From UBA1227 sp045642705 (GTDB taxonomy: Bacteria; Bacillota; Clostridia; Oscillospirales; Acutalibacteraceae): a stretch of DNA of 64,000 nucleotides. Position 1 is the stretch's first letter. Every line of letters begins with the position of its first letter. The stretch lies in assembly GCA_045642705.1 (NCBI GenBank), contig JAZUJK010000006.1:1-64000 (forward strand), in the 5' to 3' direction. Below, in pieces: positions 48,970 through 58,273 of this stretch. The notes under the pieces were generated by a model that worked only from the letters and a program-made list of their open reading frames with translations, was not told where the DNA came from and did no database searches. A program made the position numbers and the translations under genes.

Positions 48970-49404
48970 TTACTTTTTAGTTGTCTTCTTGGCAGTTGTA
49001 GCCTTCTTAGCAGGAGCAGCCTTCTTAGCAGGCGCAGCTTTCTTAGTAGCTGGCTTCTTAGCTGCAGGCTTCTTCTCTGTCTTCTTAGTGAGATTAGCAA
49101 GAGCCTGAGCATGGTCAAGGCTACCGTCAACCTGAAGTAGTCCACGGAAGTAAGCATCTGTTGCATCGAGTTTGCCACTTAAAATCTTCTTAAATGTGTC
49201 TGCAGAGCTTGTGAGCATAGCAGTATAGTCATGATAATCATATGGCTCTACTGCAAAATTGCCATCAATATTGGCAATATAGAACGCACCACCACAGTCC
49301 TCATCAGTCATATTGATCTGAATAGCGAGGTTCTTTGGGAGAACTTCTGTGTTGAGCTTTGCAAACTTCTTCTTGATCTGTTCAAATTGTTCGATGAATG
49401 TCAT
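48970..49404 (-). CDS. SCP2 sterol-binding-domain protein with lysine-rich tail
   Basis: This is a 144-residue cytosolic protein. Residues 1-105 fit the SCP2/sterol-carrier fold (LAIQINMTDEDCGGAFYIAN, a TSSADTFKKILSGKLDATDAYFRGLLQVDG block), which binds hydrophobic ligands such as acyl-CoA. Residues 108-144 are a Lys/Ala/Pro/Thr tail (KKPAAKKPATKKAAPAKK and on) like histone H1 or bacterial HctB-type tails and could bind nucleic acid or anionic lipid. The ATG at 49404 has AGGAGGT upstream. It is co-transcribed after the parvulin gene. The mixture of the two parts is unusual. Confidence 0.78.
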   Translation of the reverse strand: MTFIEQFEQIKKKFAKLNTEVLPKNLAIQINMTDEDCGGAFYIANIDGNFAVEPYDYHDYTAMLTSSADTFKKILSGKLDATDAYFRGLLQVDGSLDHAQALANLTKKTEKKPAAKKPATKKAAPAKKAAPAKKATTAKKTTKK

Positions 49405-49423
49405 AATAATTACCTCCTGGGGA

Positions 49424-51283
49424 TTACTGAGCTGCTGCCTCCGATGTATCTTCGCTTGTCTCTGCTGAAATAGCAGCTGATTGTGCCTGCTGTGTAGCTG
49501 CATTTCTAATCATCTGAGCTGCATAATCTTCTACGTTCTTAGAGATTCTCTTGAGAACGCCATCTCTTGTCTGTACTTCGTCAGCAACAATGCCTTCTGC
49601 AAATGCCTCAAACTTATCAGTTGCAATGCTTGATGCGACTGTTGATTTCCACTGTGGCTTGTCAGGGATGTTAGAGAGATACATGATGTGAACACCATAT
49701 TCTGTCTTTACAAGTCCTGTGTCACCAACCTTACGGCTGCTATCAAGAGCCCAATCCTTGAACTCCTGAACATAACTTGCATCTGCTGTGATGTCATCAT
49801 AGAGACCACCATTATCAGCGGAACCTGTATCATCGGATTTTTCTGATGCGAGAGCGGCAAATTTGTCCTCAGTTGCCTCTCCAGCTTTCCAATCAGCGAG
49901 AAGCTTCTCTGCAATTGCATAAGCCTCGTCCATTGTACGAGTCTTAGCTACTGCTGAATCTTCGCCCTCGTCATTCTTTTCAGTTACTTGATAGTTAAGA
50001 CCAACAAGAATGTGACGAACAGCTACTGGTGTGAATGATTCATCGCGCTGTGGGAGAGATGAGATAAGAGTAACGATGCAAGTGATTGATCCATCATCAT
50101 TATTGTGCTCGATAACTTTTGGATAAACGTCGCCAGAATGACGTGCACTATCATATGCCCATTTAGCAACTTCTTCACCAAAGTACTCATTGTCCTTAAG
50201 TTCAGAATAGTTAGCACCAGACATTGTTGTAGAACCTGATACGAATTCATCAATAGTGAGGTCCTGACCCTGAGCTGCATATGATGCCTTAGCGGACTCA
50301 TAATCGTCCTTCATGATTATTGAAGCGCGTGAGTCAAAATTATCAGCTGTAAGACCAGTGATAAATTCCTTAGCCTTAGCAATTGTCTTCTGATTTTCAG
50401 CCTTAGTCATCTCAGCAAGTTGCTCTTCTGTATAAGAAGTATCTTCTGTATTTACAGCAGCTGCTGATGTGAATTCCATAACGCGAAGTTCGATAAGATT
50501 GATATCGTTCTTGTTCTCGTCATAGTACTTAGTGATTTCATCGTCAGTGACGCCCTTAGCATATTCATCATTCTTCTTTTCCATGAAATCGCTATATGTG
50601 TATTGCTCAATGAGAATCTTGCGGAAGAGCTTCTCATTCATTCCACGGCCATACATATTCTTGAGATATGCACTGAGACCGAAGTTGTTCTGTGAAGCTG
50701 TTTCACGAAGTGTCTCAATTGTCTTGTCGATTTCCTTGCTAAGGTCATCTGGAAGTTTATAACCAGCATCCTTAGCTGCTTTATTTACTGCTTTATATCC
50801 TTCTATCTGTTCGATACAAGCATATTCAATCATCTTGGCCCATGTTGGTTCCTTTCCAACTGACTCAGGAAGTTCTTCGCCATCCTGTGTTGGGTACTTC
50901 TGATTAGCAGGGGACTTAGTAATATCAAATCCAGTATACATAAGGCCAATGCCTTCGCCATACTGCTCATATTGTGCAGCAGTCTGATAGAGATAGTTGA
51001 AATAATATCTCTCATAGAACTCAAACTCAGCCTGAGAAGCCTTGCCACCCTTGCAATTTACTGCTGATACTGTTCTCTGTGGAACTCCAAAGAAGAATAG
51101 GAGAGCAACAACAAGAGCAATTACGATAACAGCTACAGGGATAATAACCTTGAGTCTCTTAGTCTTAATTGACTGGTTCTCTTTCTTTTCCTTCTTGGCA
51201 GCTTGATTTTCTGCTGTCTTTTCAATGCGAGCCTTGCGTTCTTCGCGTGCAAGCTCAGCACTTGATTTGTTTTCGTTATCCAT
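49424..51283 (-). CDS. Membrane-anchored parvulin-type peptidyl-prolyl isomerase (foldase)
   Basis: This 619-residue extracellular foldase of the PrsA/SurA type has a basic, coiled N-terminus (about 1-46) and one TM helix (about 47-68) instead of a lipobox. A SurA-like helical domain (about 80-300) is followed by a parvulin domain (about 420-560; VRHILVG, KSDDTGSADNGGLYDD, GLVKTEYGVHIMYL). It helps secreted proteins fold at the membrane-wall interface. The tail ends in a Gln/Ala/Ser-rich stretch. GGGAGGA precedes the ATG. A consensus-like promoter is on the minus strand at 51317-51345. Confidence 0.87.
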   Translation of the reverse strand: MDNENKSSAELAREERKARIEKTAENQAAKKEKKENQSIKTKRLKVIIPVAVIVIALVVALLFFFGVPQRTVSAVNCKGGKASQAEFEFYERYYFNYLYQTAAQYEQYGEGIGLMYTGFDITKSPANQKYPTQDGEELPESVGKEPTWAKMIEYACIEQIEGYKAVNKAAKDAGYKLPDDLSKEIDKTIETLRETASQNNFGLSAYLKNMYGRGMNEKLFRKILIEQYTYSDFMEKKNDEYAKGVTDDEITKYYDENKNDINLIELRVMEFTSAAAVNTEDTSYTEEQLAEMTKAENQKTIAKAKEFITGLTADNFDSRASIIMKDDYESAKASYAAQGQDLTIDEFVSGSTTMSGANYSELKDNEYFGEEVAKWAYDSARHSGDVYPKVIEHNNDDGSITCIVTLISSLPQRDESFTPVAVRHILVGLNYQVTEKNDEGEDSAVAKTRTMDEAYAIAEKLLADWKAGEATEDKFAALASEKSDDTGSADNGGLYDDITADASYVQEFKDWALDSSRKVGDTGLVKTEYGVHIMYLSNIPDKPQWKSTVASSIATDKFEAFAEGIVADEVQTRDGVLKRISKNVEDYAAQMIRNAATQQAQSAAISAETSEDTSEAAAQ

Positions 51284-51316
51284 CTTATGGGTCCTCCCAA
51301 TAAAATAATATTAATT

Positions 51317-51345
51317 ATAATACCACTATATAAACTTCATTACAA
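51317..51345 (-). promoter_or_regulatory. Promoter of the foldase-SCP2(-guaB) unit
   Basis: On the minus strand TTGTAA (51340-51345) and TATTAT (51317-51322) are 17 bp apart, 34 bp before the foldase start. Confidence 0.65.
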
Positions 51346-51427
51346 TGAAAAAAGTGTATAACCTTTTGCCATTTTAAAGTCGTTTTTTTATCCAAAAGTA
51401 AGAAAATGCAAGTTCGACTTTAAAATA

Positions 51428-51456
51428 TTGCAAAATCGCTATGTTTATATTATATT
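51428..51456 (+). promoter_or_regulatory. Promoter of the aminotransferase operon
   Basis: TTGCAA (51428-51433) and TATATT (51451-51456) have a 17-bp spacer, about 48 bp upstream of the aminotransferase start. Confidence 0.6.
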
Positions 51457-51504
51457 ATATGTTATTATTTCAGTGATAAATTTGTTAGAAAAGGACGTAA
51501 TTTT

Positions 51505-52773
51505 ATGCAGTATAGCGAGATGTCTAAACAAGAACTTGAAAACGAATATGCCCAGTTAAAAGGCGATTATGAAGCATTTAAAGCAAGAAACTTGTCCCTT
51601 GATATGTCACGTGGCAAGCCTTCTGAGGATCAGATTAAAATTGCTCTAAAAATGCTTGATTCTATGAATTCTGAGACCAATTATTATTCAGCAACTGGTA
51701 TCAATACACTTAATTATGGCTGCCCAGACGGCTTGCCAGAGTGTAAGCAGCTCTTCGCTGATATTCTTGGTGTTTCAGCTGACAAGATTTTCGTAGGCGG
51801 AAACTCAAGCCTCAATATGATGTTTGACTATATTCTCCAGTGCTATGCACTTGGAGCATCTGAAACTTCTAAGCCATGGTCCTTGCAAGGAGAGGTAAAA
51901 TTCTTATGTCCTGTTCCTGGCTATGACAGACATTTTGGTATTGCTGAATACTTGGGAATCAAGATGATTCCAGTTCCAATGACTGATAATGGTCCAGATA
52001 TGGATGTTGTAGAAGAACTCGTCGCAGATCCAACTGTAAAGGGTATGTTCTGTGTTCCAAAATACTCTAATCCAACAGGTGTTACATTCTCTGATGAGAC
52101 TGTAAAGCGTCTCGCTAGAATGAAGACAGCCGATGACTTTAGAATCATCTGGGATAACGCATATTGTATTCATAATTTAGATGGTAAATCAGATACATTG
52201 CTTGATTTATTATCAGAATGTGAAGCAGCAGGCAATCCTGATAGAGCAGTAATGTTTGCTAGTACTTCCAAGGTATCTTTCTCAGGAGCAGGTGTTGCAG
52301 TTCTTGCAGCAAATGAAGCAAACCTCAAGTATATCAAGGGACGTTATAAGTTCCAGACAATCGGATATGACAAGACAAATCAGCTTCGTCATGTTCTATA
52401 TTTTAAGAATATTGATGGCGTAATGGCTCATATGGACAATCTTGCCAAGATTATTACACCAAGATTCAATATAGTTCTTGATAAGCTCAGCGCAAGTCTT
52501 TCAGGTCTCGGAATTGCTAAGTGGAGCAATCCAAATGGCGGTTATTTCATCAATCTTGATGTTATGCCTGGAACAGCAACTCGCGTATACAACTTATGCA
52601 ATGAGGGTGGAGTAAAACTTACCAATGTTGGCGCAACATTCCCTTATGGAAATGATCCACTTGATACCAATATTCGTATCGCTCCTTCATTCCCATCAAT
52701 AGAAGAACTTGCAGATGCTACAGATTTGCTTATAATATCTATTAGAATGGCAGCAATAGAAAAGTTATTATAA
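51505..52773 (+). CDS. Class Ic aspartate aminotransferase-type PLP enzyme
   Basis: This 422-residue fold-type I PLP enzyme resembles the subgroup Ic aspartate aminotransferases (Corynebacterium AspT-like). Characteristic are LDMSRGKPS (residues 31-40), TGINTLNYGCPDGLPECK, GGNSSLNMMFDY, KYSNPTGVTFSD, IWDNAYCIH and the PLP Lys in ASTSKVSFSGAGVA (near residue 255). It should transfer the amino group between aspartate (or another amino acid) and 2-oxoglutarate; substrate range cannot be judged. It supplies oxaloacetate/aspartate, the precursor of the lysine pathway at the start of the window. Two membrane-protein genes follow in the same direction. Confidence 0.88.
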   Translation: MQYSEMSKQELENEYAQLKGDYEAFKARNLSLDMSRGKPSEDQIKIALKMLDSMNSETNYYSATGINTLNYGCPDGLPECKQLFADILGVSADKIFVGGNSSLNMMFDYILQCYALGASETSKPWSLQGEVKFLCPVPGYDRHFGIAEYLGIKMIPVPMTDNGPDMDVVEELVADPTVKGMFCVPKYSNPTGVTFSDETVKRLARMKTADDFRIIWDNAYCIHNLDGKSDTLLDLLSECEAAGNPDRAVMFASTSKVSFSGAGVAVLAANEANLKYIKGRYKFQTIGYDKTNQLRHVLYFKNIDGVMAHMDNLAKIITPRFNIVLDKLSASLSGLGIAKWSNPNGGYFINLDVMPGTATRVYNLCNEGGVKLTNVGATFPYGNDPLDTNIRIAPSFPSIEELADATDLLIISIRMAAIEKLL

Positions 52774-52784
52774 AGGAGCAAATT

Positions 52785-53702
52785 ATGTTTTGTGAATATT
52801 GTGGTCATAGCATAAATGAAGATGAAAAGTTCTGTAGTAATTGTGGCGCAAAAGTCGCTAGCAATGAAACAGAAAATGTAACGCCAGAGCCAACACCTTC
52901 CAAGAAAAAGTCCAGTGGCTTTTGGAAAGCAATTGCTATTGTAAGTATTGTTCTTATTGTAGTTCTTGGCCTTCTAATCTTCATATGTTTCGCTATTTTC
53001 GGATATCTTGATAAAACAGAGAGAAAGTTTGAAAAAGAATTTGGTAGAGGCGAAGAATATTTTGAAGAACACTTCAAAGAGTTCTATGACGACTATTTTG
53101 ATGAGTTTGATGATGAGGATGACGATTTCTGGAAAAAGCCTGTAACTGGTAGATATGATAACTACGAGGGCGCAGATAAATTTGTTCCAGGAAAAGTTGA
53201 TCTTACAACATATAGTTCAACATTTTCAGGTCTTAAATTTACACTTCCTGCAACATGGAAAGTGTATGATAAAGCAGATCTTGATGATGTCTATGATGAT
53301 GAAGGCACAGCAAGAACTCTTGTAAATAACAACCTGTTCGTGTATGATGTCTACGCATCAAATGAAATTAATGGTTCAACATTCTATATTTCTTATAGCA
53401 ACAAGGACTATTTCAAATCACAATTCAAGGATATTAAAGAATTCAATGATGAATTAAAAGATTCAGTTGAAGATTATATCAATGATAAGTATAAGGTTGA
53501 ATATGCTGATGATTCTGTTGTAACTATCGGTGATGTAAAGTATAACGAACTTGCATGCAGAATTACTGCTGAGGATGGAACTCAGTACTATCAGTATGAC
53601 CTTACACGTGAACTTAATGGCTATTTTATGGACATTTCAATCTTCTCAACTGATTTAAAAGTTATTGGAGATACAATTGCTCTTCTAAATACGAAAGGAT
53701 AG
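52785..53702 (+). CDS. Zinc-ribbon membrane protein of unknown function
   Basis: This is a 305-residue protein. A zinc ribbon at residues 3-20 (CEYC...CSNC) is followed by a linker, one TM helix (about 48-70), an acidic stretch (FDEFDDEDDDFW, near 110) and a beta-rich extracytoplasmic domain (about 135-305; FSGLKFTLPATWKVYD). The domain is similar in layout to that of the next gene. The zinc ribbon probably faces the cytoplasm. No function is known to me; such proteins are common in gut Clostridia. AAAGGAG precedes the ATG, 11 nt after the aminotransferase. Confidence 0.8.
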   Translation: MFCEYCGHSINEDEKFCSNCGAKVASNETENVTPEPTPSKKKSSGFWKAIAIVSIVLIVVLGLLIFICFAIFGYLDKTERKFEKEFGRGEEYFEEHFKEFYDDYFDEFDDEDDDFWKKPVTGRYDNYEGADKFVPGKVDLTTYSSTFSGLKFTLPATWKVYDKADLDDVYDDEGTARTLVNNNLFVYDVYASNEINGSTFYISYSNKDYFKSQFKDIKEFNDELKDSVEDYINDKYKVEYADDSVVTIGDVKYNELACRITAEDGTQYYQYDLTRELNGYFMDISIFSTDLKVIGDTIALLNTKG

Positions 53703-53706
53703 AACT

Positions 53707-54456
53707 ATGCGCGGAGATCTAAGTGATCAGCTACAGAGAGCTCAATCATCTGTGGATAAAGATGATCAATCTAACAAGATAATTATCGGTGTTGCAATAA
53801 TTATTCTTGTTGCTTTCATAGCGGCTGTTATTGCAGGCACAATATTTATCATCAAATTTGTTGATAAAGTAATTGATACTCCTTATGATGGCCCTACAGG
53901 AATCGTTACAAATCAATATATGACGAATGGAAATGCTGGTGGATTATTCTCTGGCGGAAATGAAGGAAGCCAGATAGGTGATTCCAATTTCATCTATGGT
54001 ACTGTAGATAATAACAAGTATTATAGTCAGTTCTCTGGTATTACATTCTATCCAGGTGAAGACTGGATGATTACAAGCTATGCTGATAATAGATCATCAA
54101 CACGTGCACCTAAGGATATAACAGCATCAGGTCCACGACTTTCTTCTTCCGTTACGATTCTCTATGAGAATATGGCATCATATAATTATTCGTCAGCAGA
54201 AGACGCATTAACAAGCGTTAAGACTATGATTAATTCAAATCAGTCATCTACTGTTTATGAGATTATTGATGACAATGCCATCGTAAAATGGGGCGGAAAT
54301 AAGTTGCGTGGTATAATTTATACGAGCCAAGTAATGAACTCGTATAAGTATTATACAGAGGTACTTGTAGCTGAGATAAATGGCTATGCACTTAAGATTT
54401 CTATCAAAGCAAATTCAAATGAAGAACTTGAAATTGTAAGAAGCTATTTCAGTTAA
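53707..54456 (+). CDS. Membrane-anchored protein related to its upstream neighbour
   Basis: This is a 249-residue protein with a short polar N-terminus, one TM helix (about 25-47), a Gly/Asn-rich linker and an extracytoplasmic domain beginning YYSQFSGITFYPGEDW (near residue 100). That matches the domain in the preceding gene in position and pattern (YSSTFSGLKFTLPATW), but the zinc ribbon is absent. It probably arose by duplication and may form a complex with its neighbour. The gap to the upstream gene is only 4 nt, so they are co-transcribed. Function unknown. Confidence 0.8.
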   Translation: MRGDLSDQLQRAQSSVDKDDQSNKIIIGVAIIILVAFIAAVIAGTIFIIKFVDKVIDTPYDGPTGIVTNQYMTNGNAGGLFSGGNEGSQIGDSNFIYGTVDNNKYYSQFSGITFYPGEDWMITSYADNRSSTRAPKDITASGPRLSSSVTILYENMASYNYSSAEDALTSVKTMINSNQSSTVYEIIDDNAIVKWGGNKLRGIIYTSQVMNSYKYYTEVLVAEINGYALKISIKANSNEELEIVRSYFS

Positions 54457-54468
54457 ATAAAAAAATTA

Positions 54469-54498
54469 GGGAGTCTGGTTATCCAGACTCCCATTTTT
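54469..54498. terminator. Bidirectional terminator between convergent genes
   Basis: GGGAGTCTGG/CCAGACTCCC with loop TTAT has an A-run to the left and ATTTTTT to the right. Confidence 0.92.
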
Positions 54499-55034
54499 TA
54501 TTTATCCAAGTGTCTTATATATCTAAATGTTTTAGTTTCGCCTTCATTTGCAAGCATTACGAGGAGATCCTCTAGCATCTTGCGAGTCGCAGGATGCATA
54601 GTCACACGGTAGTCGTGAGAGTTGAAATAATCGAGAGAGGTTGAATCCTTATAATCTTTGCCTTTATATACTTTGCTGGCAGCAACGCGGTCACAGAACA
54701 TCTCAATGACATATTTGGTTGGCATCTCAACAGGTACAAGAGTATGAGATGAATCATCATTATCAAACCAATATTCATAGTGATGCTTATTGCGTCCCTT
54801 ATGATGCATCCAGGCGCTTGAATAGCCCTTATCTAGTCGCTCTGCAACATTGGGACTACGTGTGCCTTGAAAGTATTTAGCGCCCACTAGGAACTCAGCA
54901 GGGGAATACTTCGTAAGATCATGTTTTAGTCCCTGTAGAGGGATGCCCGCTCTAAAACAATTTAACATAACAAGATGTCTATGTTTAGTTATTGTTTTGA
55001 AGTGCTTAATTGCTCCATTTAGATATGATGCCAT
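54498..55034 (-). CDS. DUF5662-like protein
   Basis: This 178-residue soluble protein is rich in His and aromatic residues. The pattern KHDLTKYSPAEF (near residue 37), an HHKGRNKHHYEYW segment (near 78) and EMFCDRVAA suggest a helical metal-dependent fold of the DUF5662 group, by recall. The histidine/aspartate layout could be that of an HD-like hydrolase, but no activity is known. It is the last gene of a four-gene minus-strand unit, 2 nt after the preceding gene. Confidence 0.7.
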   Translation of the reverse strand: MASYLNGAIKHFKTITKHRHLVMLNCFRAGIPLQGLKHDLTKYSPAEFLVGAKYFQGTRSPNVAERLDKGYSSAWMHHKGRNKHHYEYWFDNDDSSHTLVPVEMPTKYVIEMFCDRVAASKVYKGKDYKDSTSLDYFNSHDYRVTMHPATRKMLEDLLVMLANEGETKTFRYIRHLDK

Positions 55035-55036
55035 TA

Positions 55037-56095
55037 TTACTGCCCCTTATTATCTACAGCGAAACGCTGCATATCAATTACTTTTAACTCACCATTTTTA
55101 ACTGTTATGAAGACAAGTTTATCGAGGTCTTCTCTAAATACACGATTGCCCTTGAAGAGAACATGTGTAAGTTTTACATGGCAACTGTAAAGTGAATCGG
55201 AATATTTAAATACATCGCCACTATATAGATTTTCATCCTTGTATCCAGTGTGGTCCATAACGTCGACTGTTGGGATAGTGCGAACATTGGTATAGAAATC
55301 GGTTGATCTATCGAGATACTTTGCTACAGCGCCAAATCCGGCATCCTCCTGCATATATGCGGCATATGCCTTGGTCGCATCAAGAGCAAATTTAGCAATT
55401 TTATCAGCAGTTTCGCTATCTATATTCTGCTTTACTGTATAAGAACCTTGTGCCTCAATAACATCAACAGATACATTGCCAATTGATGCTTTGACATCCT
55501 GTTTGTTGGATACAAAATCTGTTAGAATAACTGTTTGATTTCGTACAAGATCGTCTTTCTTGATATTGTCAGGAAGAACTGGGAGAGGAAGGTCTGTGAA
55601 TTTGTCATCACTTAATTCCTTACCATTGATTGTAATCTTGATTCCAGAAATCTTAGTGATTGTAATTGGTGTATATTGAGCCTTATCGAACTCAGTATAA
55701 CTTACTTTATAAGTTCTATCAGCACCTTTTGTGAGGTAAACATTTAAAACTCTAGTGTCATCAGATTTAATTGTATATGCGATATCGATTCCCTCAGGCT
55801 TGAATGAATTATAGGCCATCGTGAGTTTCTTGCCTTTTACAAGATCGGTCATAGCAAGATCGATATCCTTATCGGATTCGTATTCGCTAACTCTTAGGCC
55901 ATAATCTGCTCTAAGTGCACTGAATTTTCCTTTTTCTACATAGTCTGTGATGATTGATTGAACAATATTTTCTGGCTGAGAAGCTTCAAACTTGCCAAGC
56001 CAAACATATAAAACAACAGCACCAATAACTAGTAAAACAAGAAATGCGATAACAACAGAGATATAAACTTTGAAAAATTTAGATCTAGTTTTCAT
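55037..56095 (-). CDS. Membrane-anchored extracytoplasmic protein of unknown function
   Basis: This 352-residue protein has a basic N-terminus, one TM (about 10-33) and a large outer part built of alpha/beta segments, with DLVKGKKLTMAYNSF (near 82) and a C-terminal half (about 230-345) that looks like an NTF2-type domain. The sequence carries no catalytic motif I recognise. It lies 3 nt after the GT2-GtrA-glycosidase fusion gene, so it probably works with it at the envelope. Confidence 0.75.
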   Translation of the reverse strand: MKTRSKFFKVYISVVIAFLVLLVIGAVVLYVWLGKFEASQPENIVQSIITDYVEKGKFSALRADYGLRVSEYESDKDIDLAMTDLVKGKKLTMAYNSFKPEGIDIAYTIKSDDTRVLNVYLTKGADRTYKVSYTEFDKAQYTPITITKISGIKITINGKELSDDKFTDLPLPVLPDNIKKDDLVRNQTVILTDFVSNKQDVKASIGNVSVDVIEAQGSYTVKQNIDSETADKIAKFALDATKAYAAYMQEDAGFGAVAKYLDRSTDFYTNVRTIPTVDVMDHTGYKDENLYSGDVFKYSDSLYSCHVKLTHVLFKGNRVFREDLDKLVFITVKNGELKVIDMQRFAVDNKGQ

Positions 56096-56098
56096 GAT

Positions 56099-58273
56099 TT
56101 ATTCTCCCGATACGATAAAGTATGCTGGCATTCTGCGAGGAGCAGTAAATGCCTTATATTTGTTAACAAGGCCTTGCTTTTGATAATCGTCAAGTGTGGA
56201 CTCGTCGATATTATAAATCTTGGTATAGTTGCGATAGTAGAGGAGAGTAGATGAACCGCCATCGAGCATACATGCATTTACTGCTCCATATTTTACCATT
56301 GCATCAATAATATCATTTCTGGTTGCGCCAATTGATTCACCGGAACGTCCATCAGTTACGAGCATTATTACTGTGCCATCAGCACGCTGACCGATTGCAG
56401 TACGCTGAGCTGTGCCTACATCATCATCGGCATAATTAAGCTTAACCTGAGTACCATTTTGTTCAATTAGAACCTGTCCAGTCTTGAATGAACAACCATC
56501 ACGTAAACCAAGTTCAGTACCGAGCTTTGGAGTCATACCTTCATGTACAACGAGTTTGTTATTATTGTCAAAACCTACGAATGACAATTTAGATGCAACA
56601 GCATATACGCACTTACCCTTGGAATATGTAATACCGTTTGGTGTTGCACCAGTACCAACTCCACCTGGATCTGCGAATCCACCGCCGTTTAGTACTATTT
56701 TAGCATTATATTTGTCAACTATCTTGAAGATACGCATACCTTCAGTTGCTGTTGAGAAATTCTCGGAAGAAACACCAACGGAAACTCTTGCTGGATCACG
56801 AACGAGACAGATATATGATTTAAACTTCTCATTCTGCTCATAGATGAGTTTGATTCCATTATCAGAATCTTTCCATTCGTCCTCTGAAGCTTCATGTGTG
56901 AGGTCTTCAACTGTTCTTGTATCAGCCTTTATAGTCTCACTCTTCTTGAGGATTTCTTCGATTTTCTCATCCGATAAAAATAGGCCTGGTAGCCATTTGG
57001 TTGCGCTTGCTTGCTTTGCTGAAAGTACGCACATATTACGTACTGTATCAGATGGTCCATAGCAGATAACGAGACAGAATGCAGCGGCTGTCATGACAAC
57101 CATAAGTATGAAAGTGAAGATGCAGAGGAATACGCGACCAACGATATTAGGCTTTTTATAAATCATGTGTTTCGGGCCGTCTTCGATAGGCTCCTCTGGT
57201 TCTTTCTTCTTTTGAGTGAATACCCAGCTGCGCTGAACTCTATAATTCACAAGGAAGATAATACAGTCAACGATTATCTTACATAGAGTTTCTATAGCAG
57301 CGAGTTTTGGGAAGATTGTGACAAGTAGGGTAACAGCGCCTGCTGAGACACACATCTGAGGAATTGCAAGTGCATAATAACGCCAGAATGTTGTATCCTT
57401 CTTGTCACTGTCCTTGTTGTAATCAAATACTTTCTTTTTGTTGAGAGTGTAGTTGATAATAGATGAAACAGCTCTTGCGATAACCGTTGCGAGAACAGTC
57501 ATAAGTGCGATTGGAAGGCTCGCAAGAATGAATTTTCTCAGGATATGGAACAGCGAGATATCAATAAGGAAAGATATGCCTGCTGTAATGAAATAAGCGA
57601 AAATAAATCGATAGATGAGCCATGAGTCTGTAACTGTTCTAAAGTGAGATGCGTGATTCTCTTCAATATATACAGTCTCAATTGGAACTTCATCGATGTC
57701 TATACCAACTTGCTTGCATTTGAGAAGCATATTGGTTTCATAATCAAATCTATCGCCTGGAATTTTTATCAAAGTAGGGATGAGGGATACCGGCATAGCA
57801 CGGAGACCGGTCTGTGTATCAGCAATTTTGATTCCGCAGAGATAGCGGAATACAAATAAAGTGATATTGTTTCCAAGTCTTGATCTCGTTGGAACGCTAT
57901 CATCCTTGAAATTGCGTGCTCCTAGCACGATTGCGTCGTCGCGACCGATAAGAGCCTCCACACACGCTCTTGCGTCCTGTGGGGCGTGCTGGCCGTCGCC
58001 GTCGACCGTTACGATGTAATCGGCATCTTTTGCATATTTGGCAATATATTTGAAGGCTGTTTTGAGTGCCATTCCTTTGCCACGATTTTGCTTATGATGG
58101 ATGACTTGAATATACTGATTTGATTTAGGGAAATAGCGTCTGTGCTCATCGTCACTGCCGTCATCGACAATAACGAAGTGACGGAATCCTACATCAATCA
58201 GTCCCTTGATAGTTTCAATTAGATGCCCATCGGGATTTAGGGAAGGGATTACAACATAAGTATTACTTATCAT
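56099..58273 (-). CDS. Trimodular GT2 glycosyltransferase - GtrA - phosphodiester glycosidase
   Basis: This is a 724-residue membrane protein. Residues 1-225 are a DPM1-type GT2 enzyme (VIPSLNPDG, VDDGSDD, TVDGDGQHAPQD, GARNF) that should load a sugar onto polyprenyl phosphate. Residues 230-375 are a GtrA flippase with four TMs. After a further TM (about 405-430), residues 490-724 are a NAGPA-type phosphodiester glycosidase domain outside the cell (VLNGGGFADPGG, GITYSKGK, RTAIGQRADGTVIMLVTDGRSG, MLDGGSSTLLYY). The chain could make, flip and trim a lipid-linked sugar. The ATG at 58273 overlaps the upstream gene by 11 bases. Confidence 0.86.
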   Translation of the reverse strand: MISNTYVVIPSLNPDGHLIETIKGLIDVGFRHFVIVDDGSDDEHRRYFPKSNQYIQVIHHKQNRGKGMALKTAFKYIAKYAKDADYIVTVDGDGQHAPQDARACVEALIGRDDAIVLGARNFKDDSVPTRSRLGNNITLFVFRYLCGIKIADTQTGLRAMPVSLIPTLIKIPGDRFDYETNMLLKCKQVGIDIDEVPIETVYIEENHASHFRTVTDSWLIYRFIFAYFITAGISFLIDISLFHILRKFILASLPIALMTVLATVIARAVSSIINYTLNKKKVFDYNKDSDKKDTTFWRYYALAIPQMCVSAGAVTLLVTIFPKLAAIETLCKIIVDCIIFLVNYRVQRSWVFTQKKKEPEEPIEDGPKHMIYKKPNIVGRVFLCIFTFILMVVMTAAAFCLVICYGPSDTVRNMCVLSAKQASATKWLPGLFLSDEKIEEILKKSETIKADTRTVEDLTHEASEDEWKDSDNGIKLIYEQNEKFKSYICLVRDPARVSVGVSSENFSTATEGMRIFKIVDKYNAKIVLNGGGFADPGGVGTGATPNGITYSKGKCVYAVASKLSFVGFDNNNKLVVHEGMTPKLGTELGLRDGCSFKTGQVLIEQNGTQVKLNYADDDVGTAQRTAIGQRADGTVIMLVTDGRSGESIGATRNDIIDAMVKYGAVNACMLDGGSSTLLYYRNYTKIYNIDESTLDDYQKQGLVNKYKAFTAPRRMPAYFIVSGE

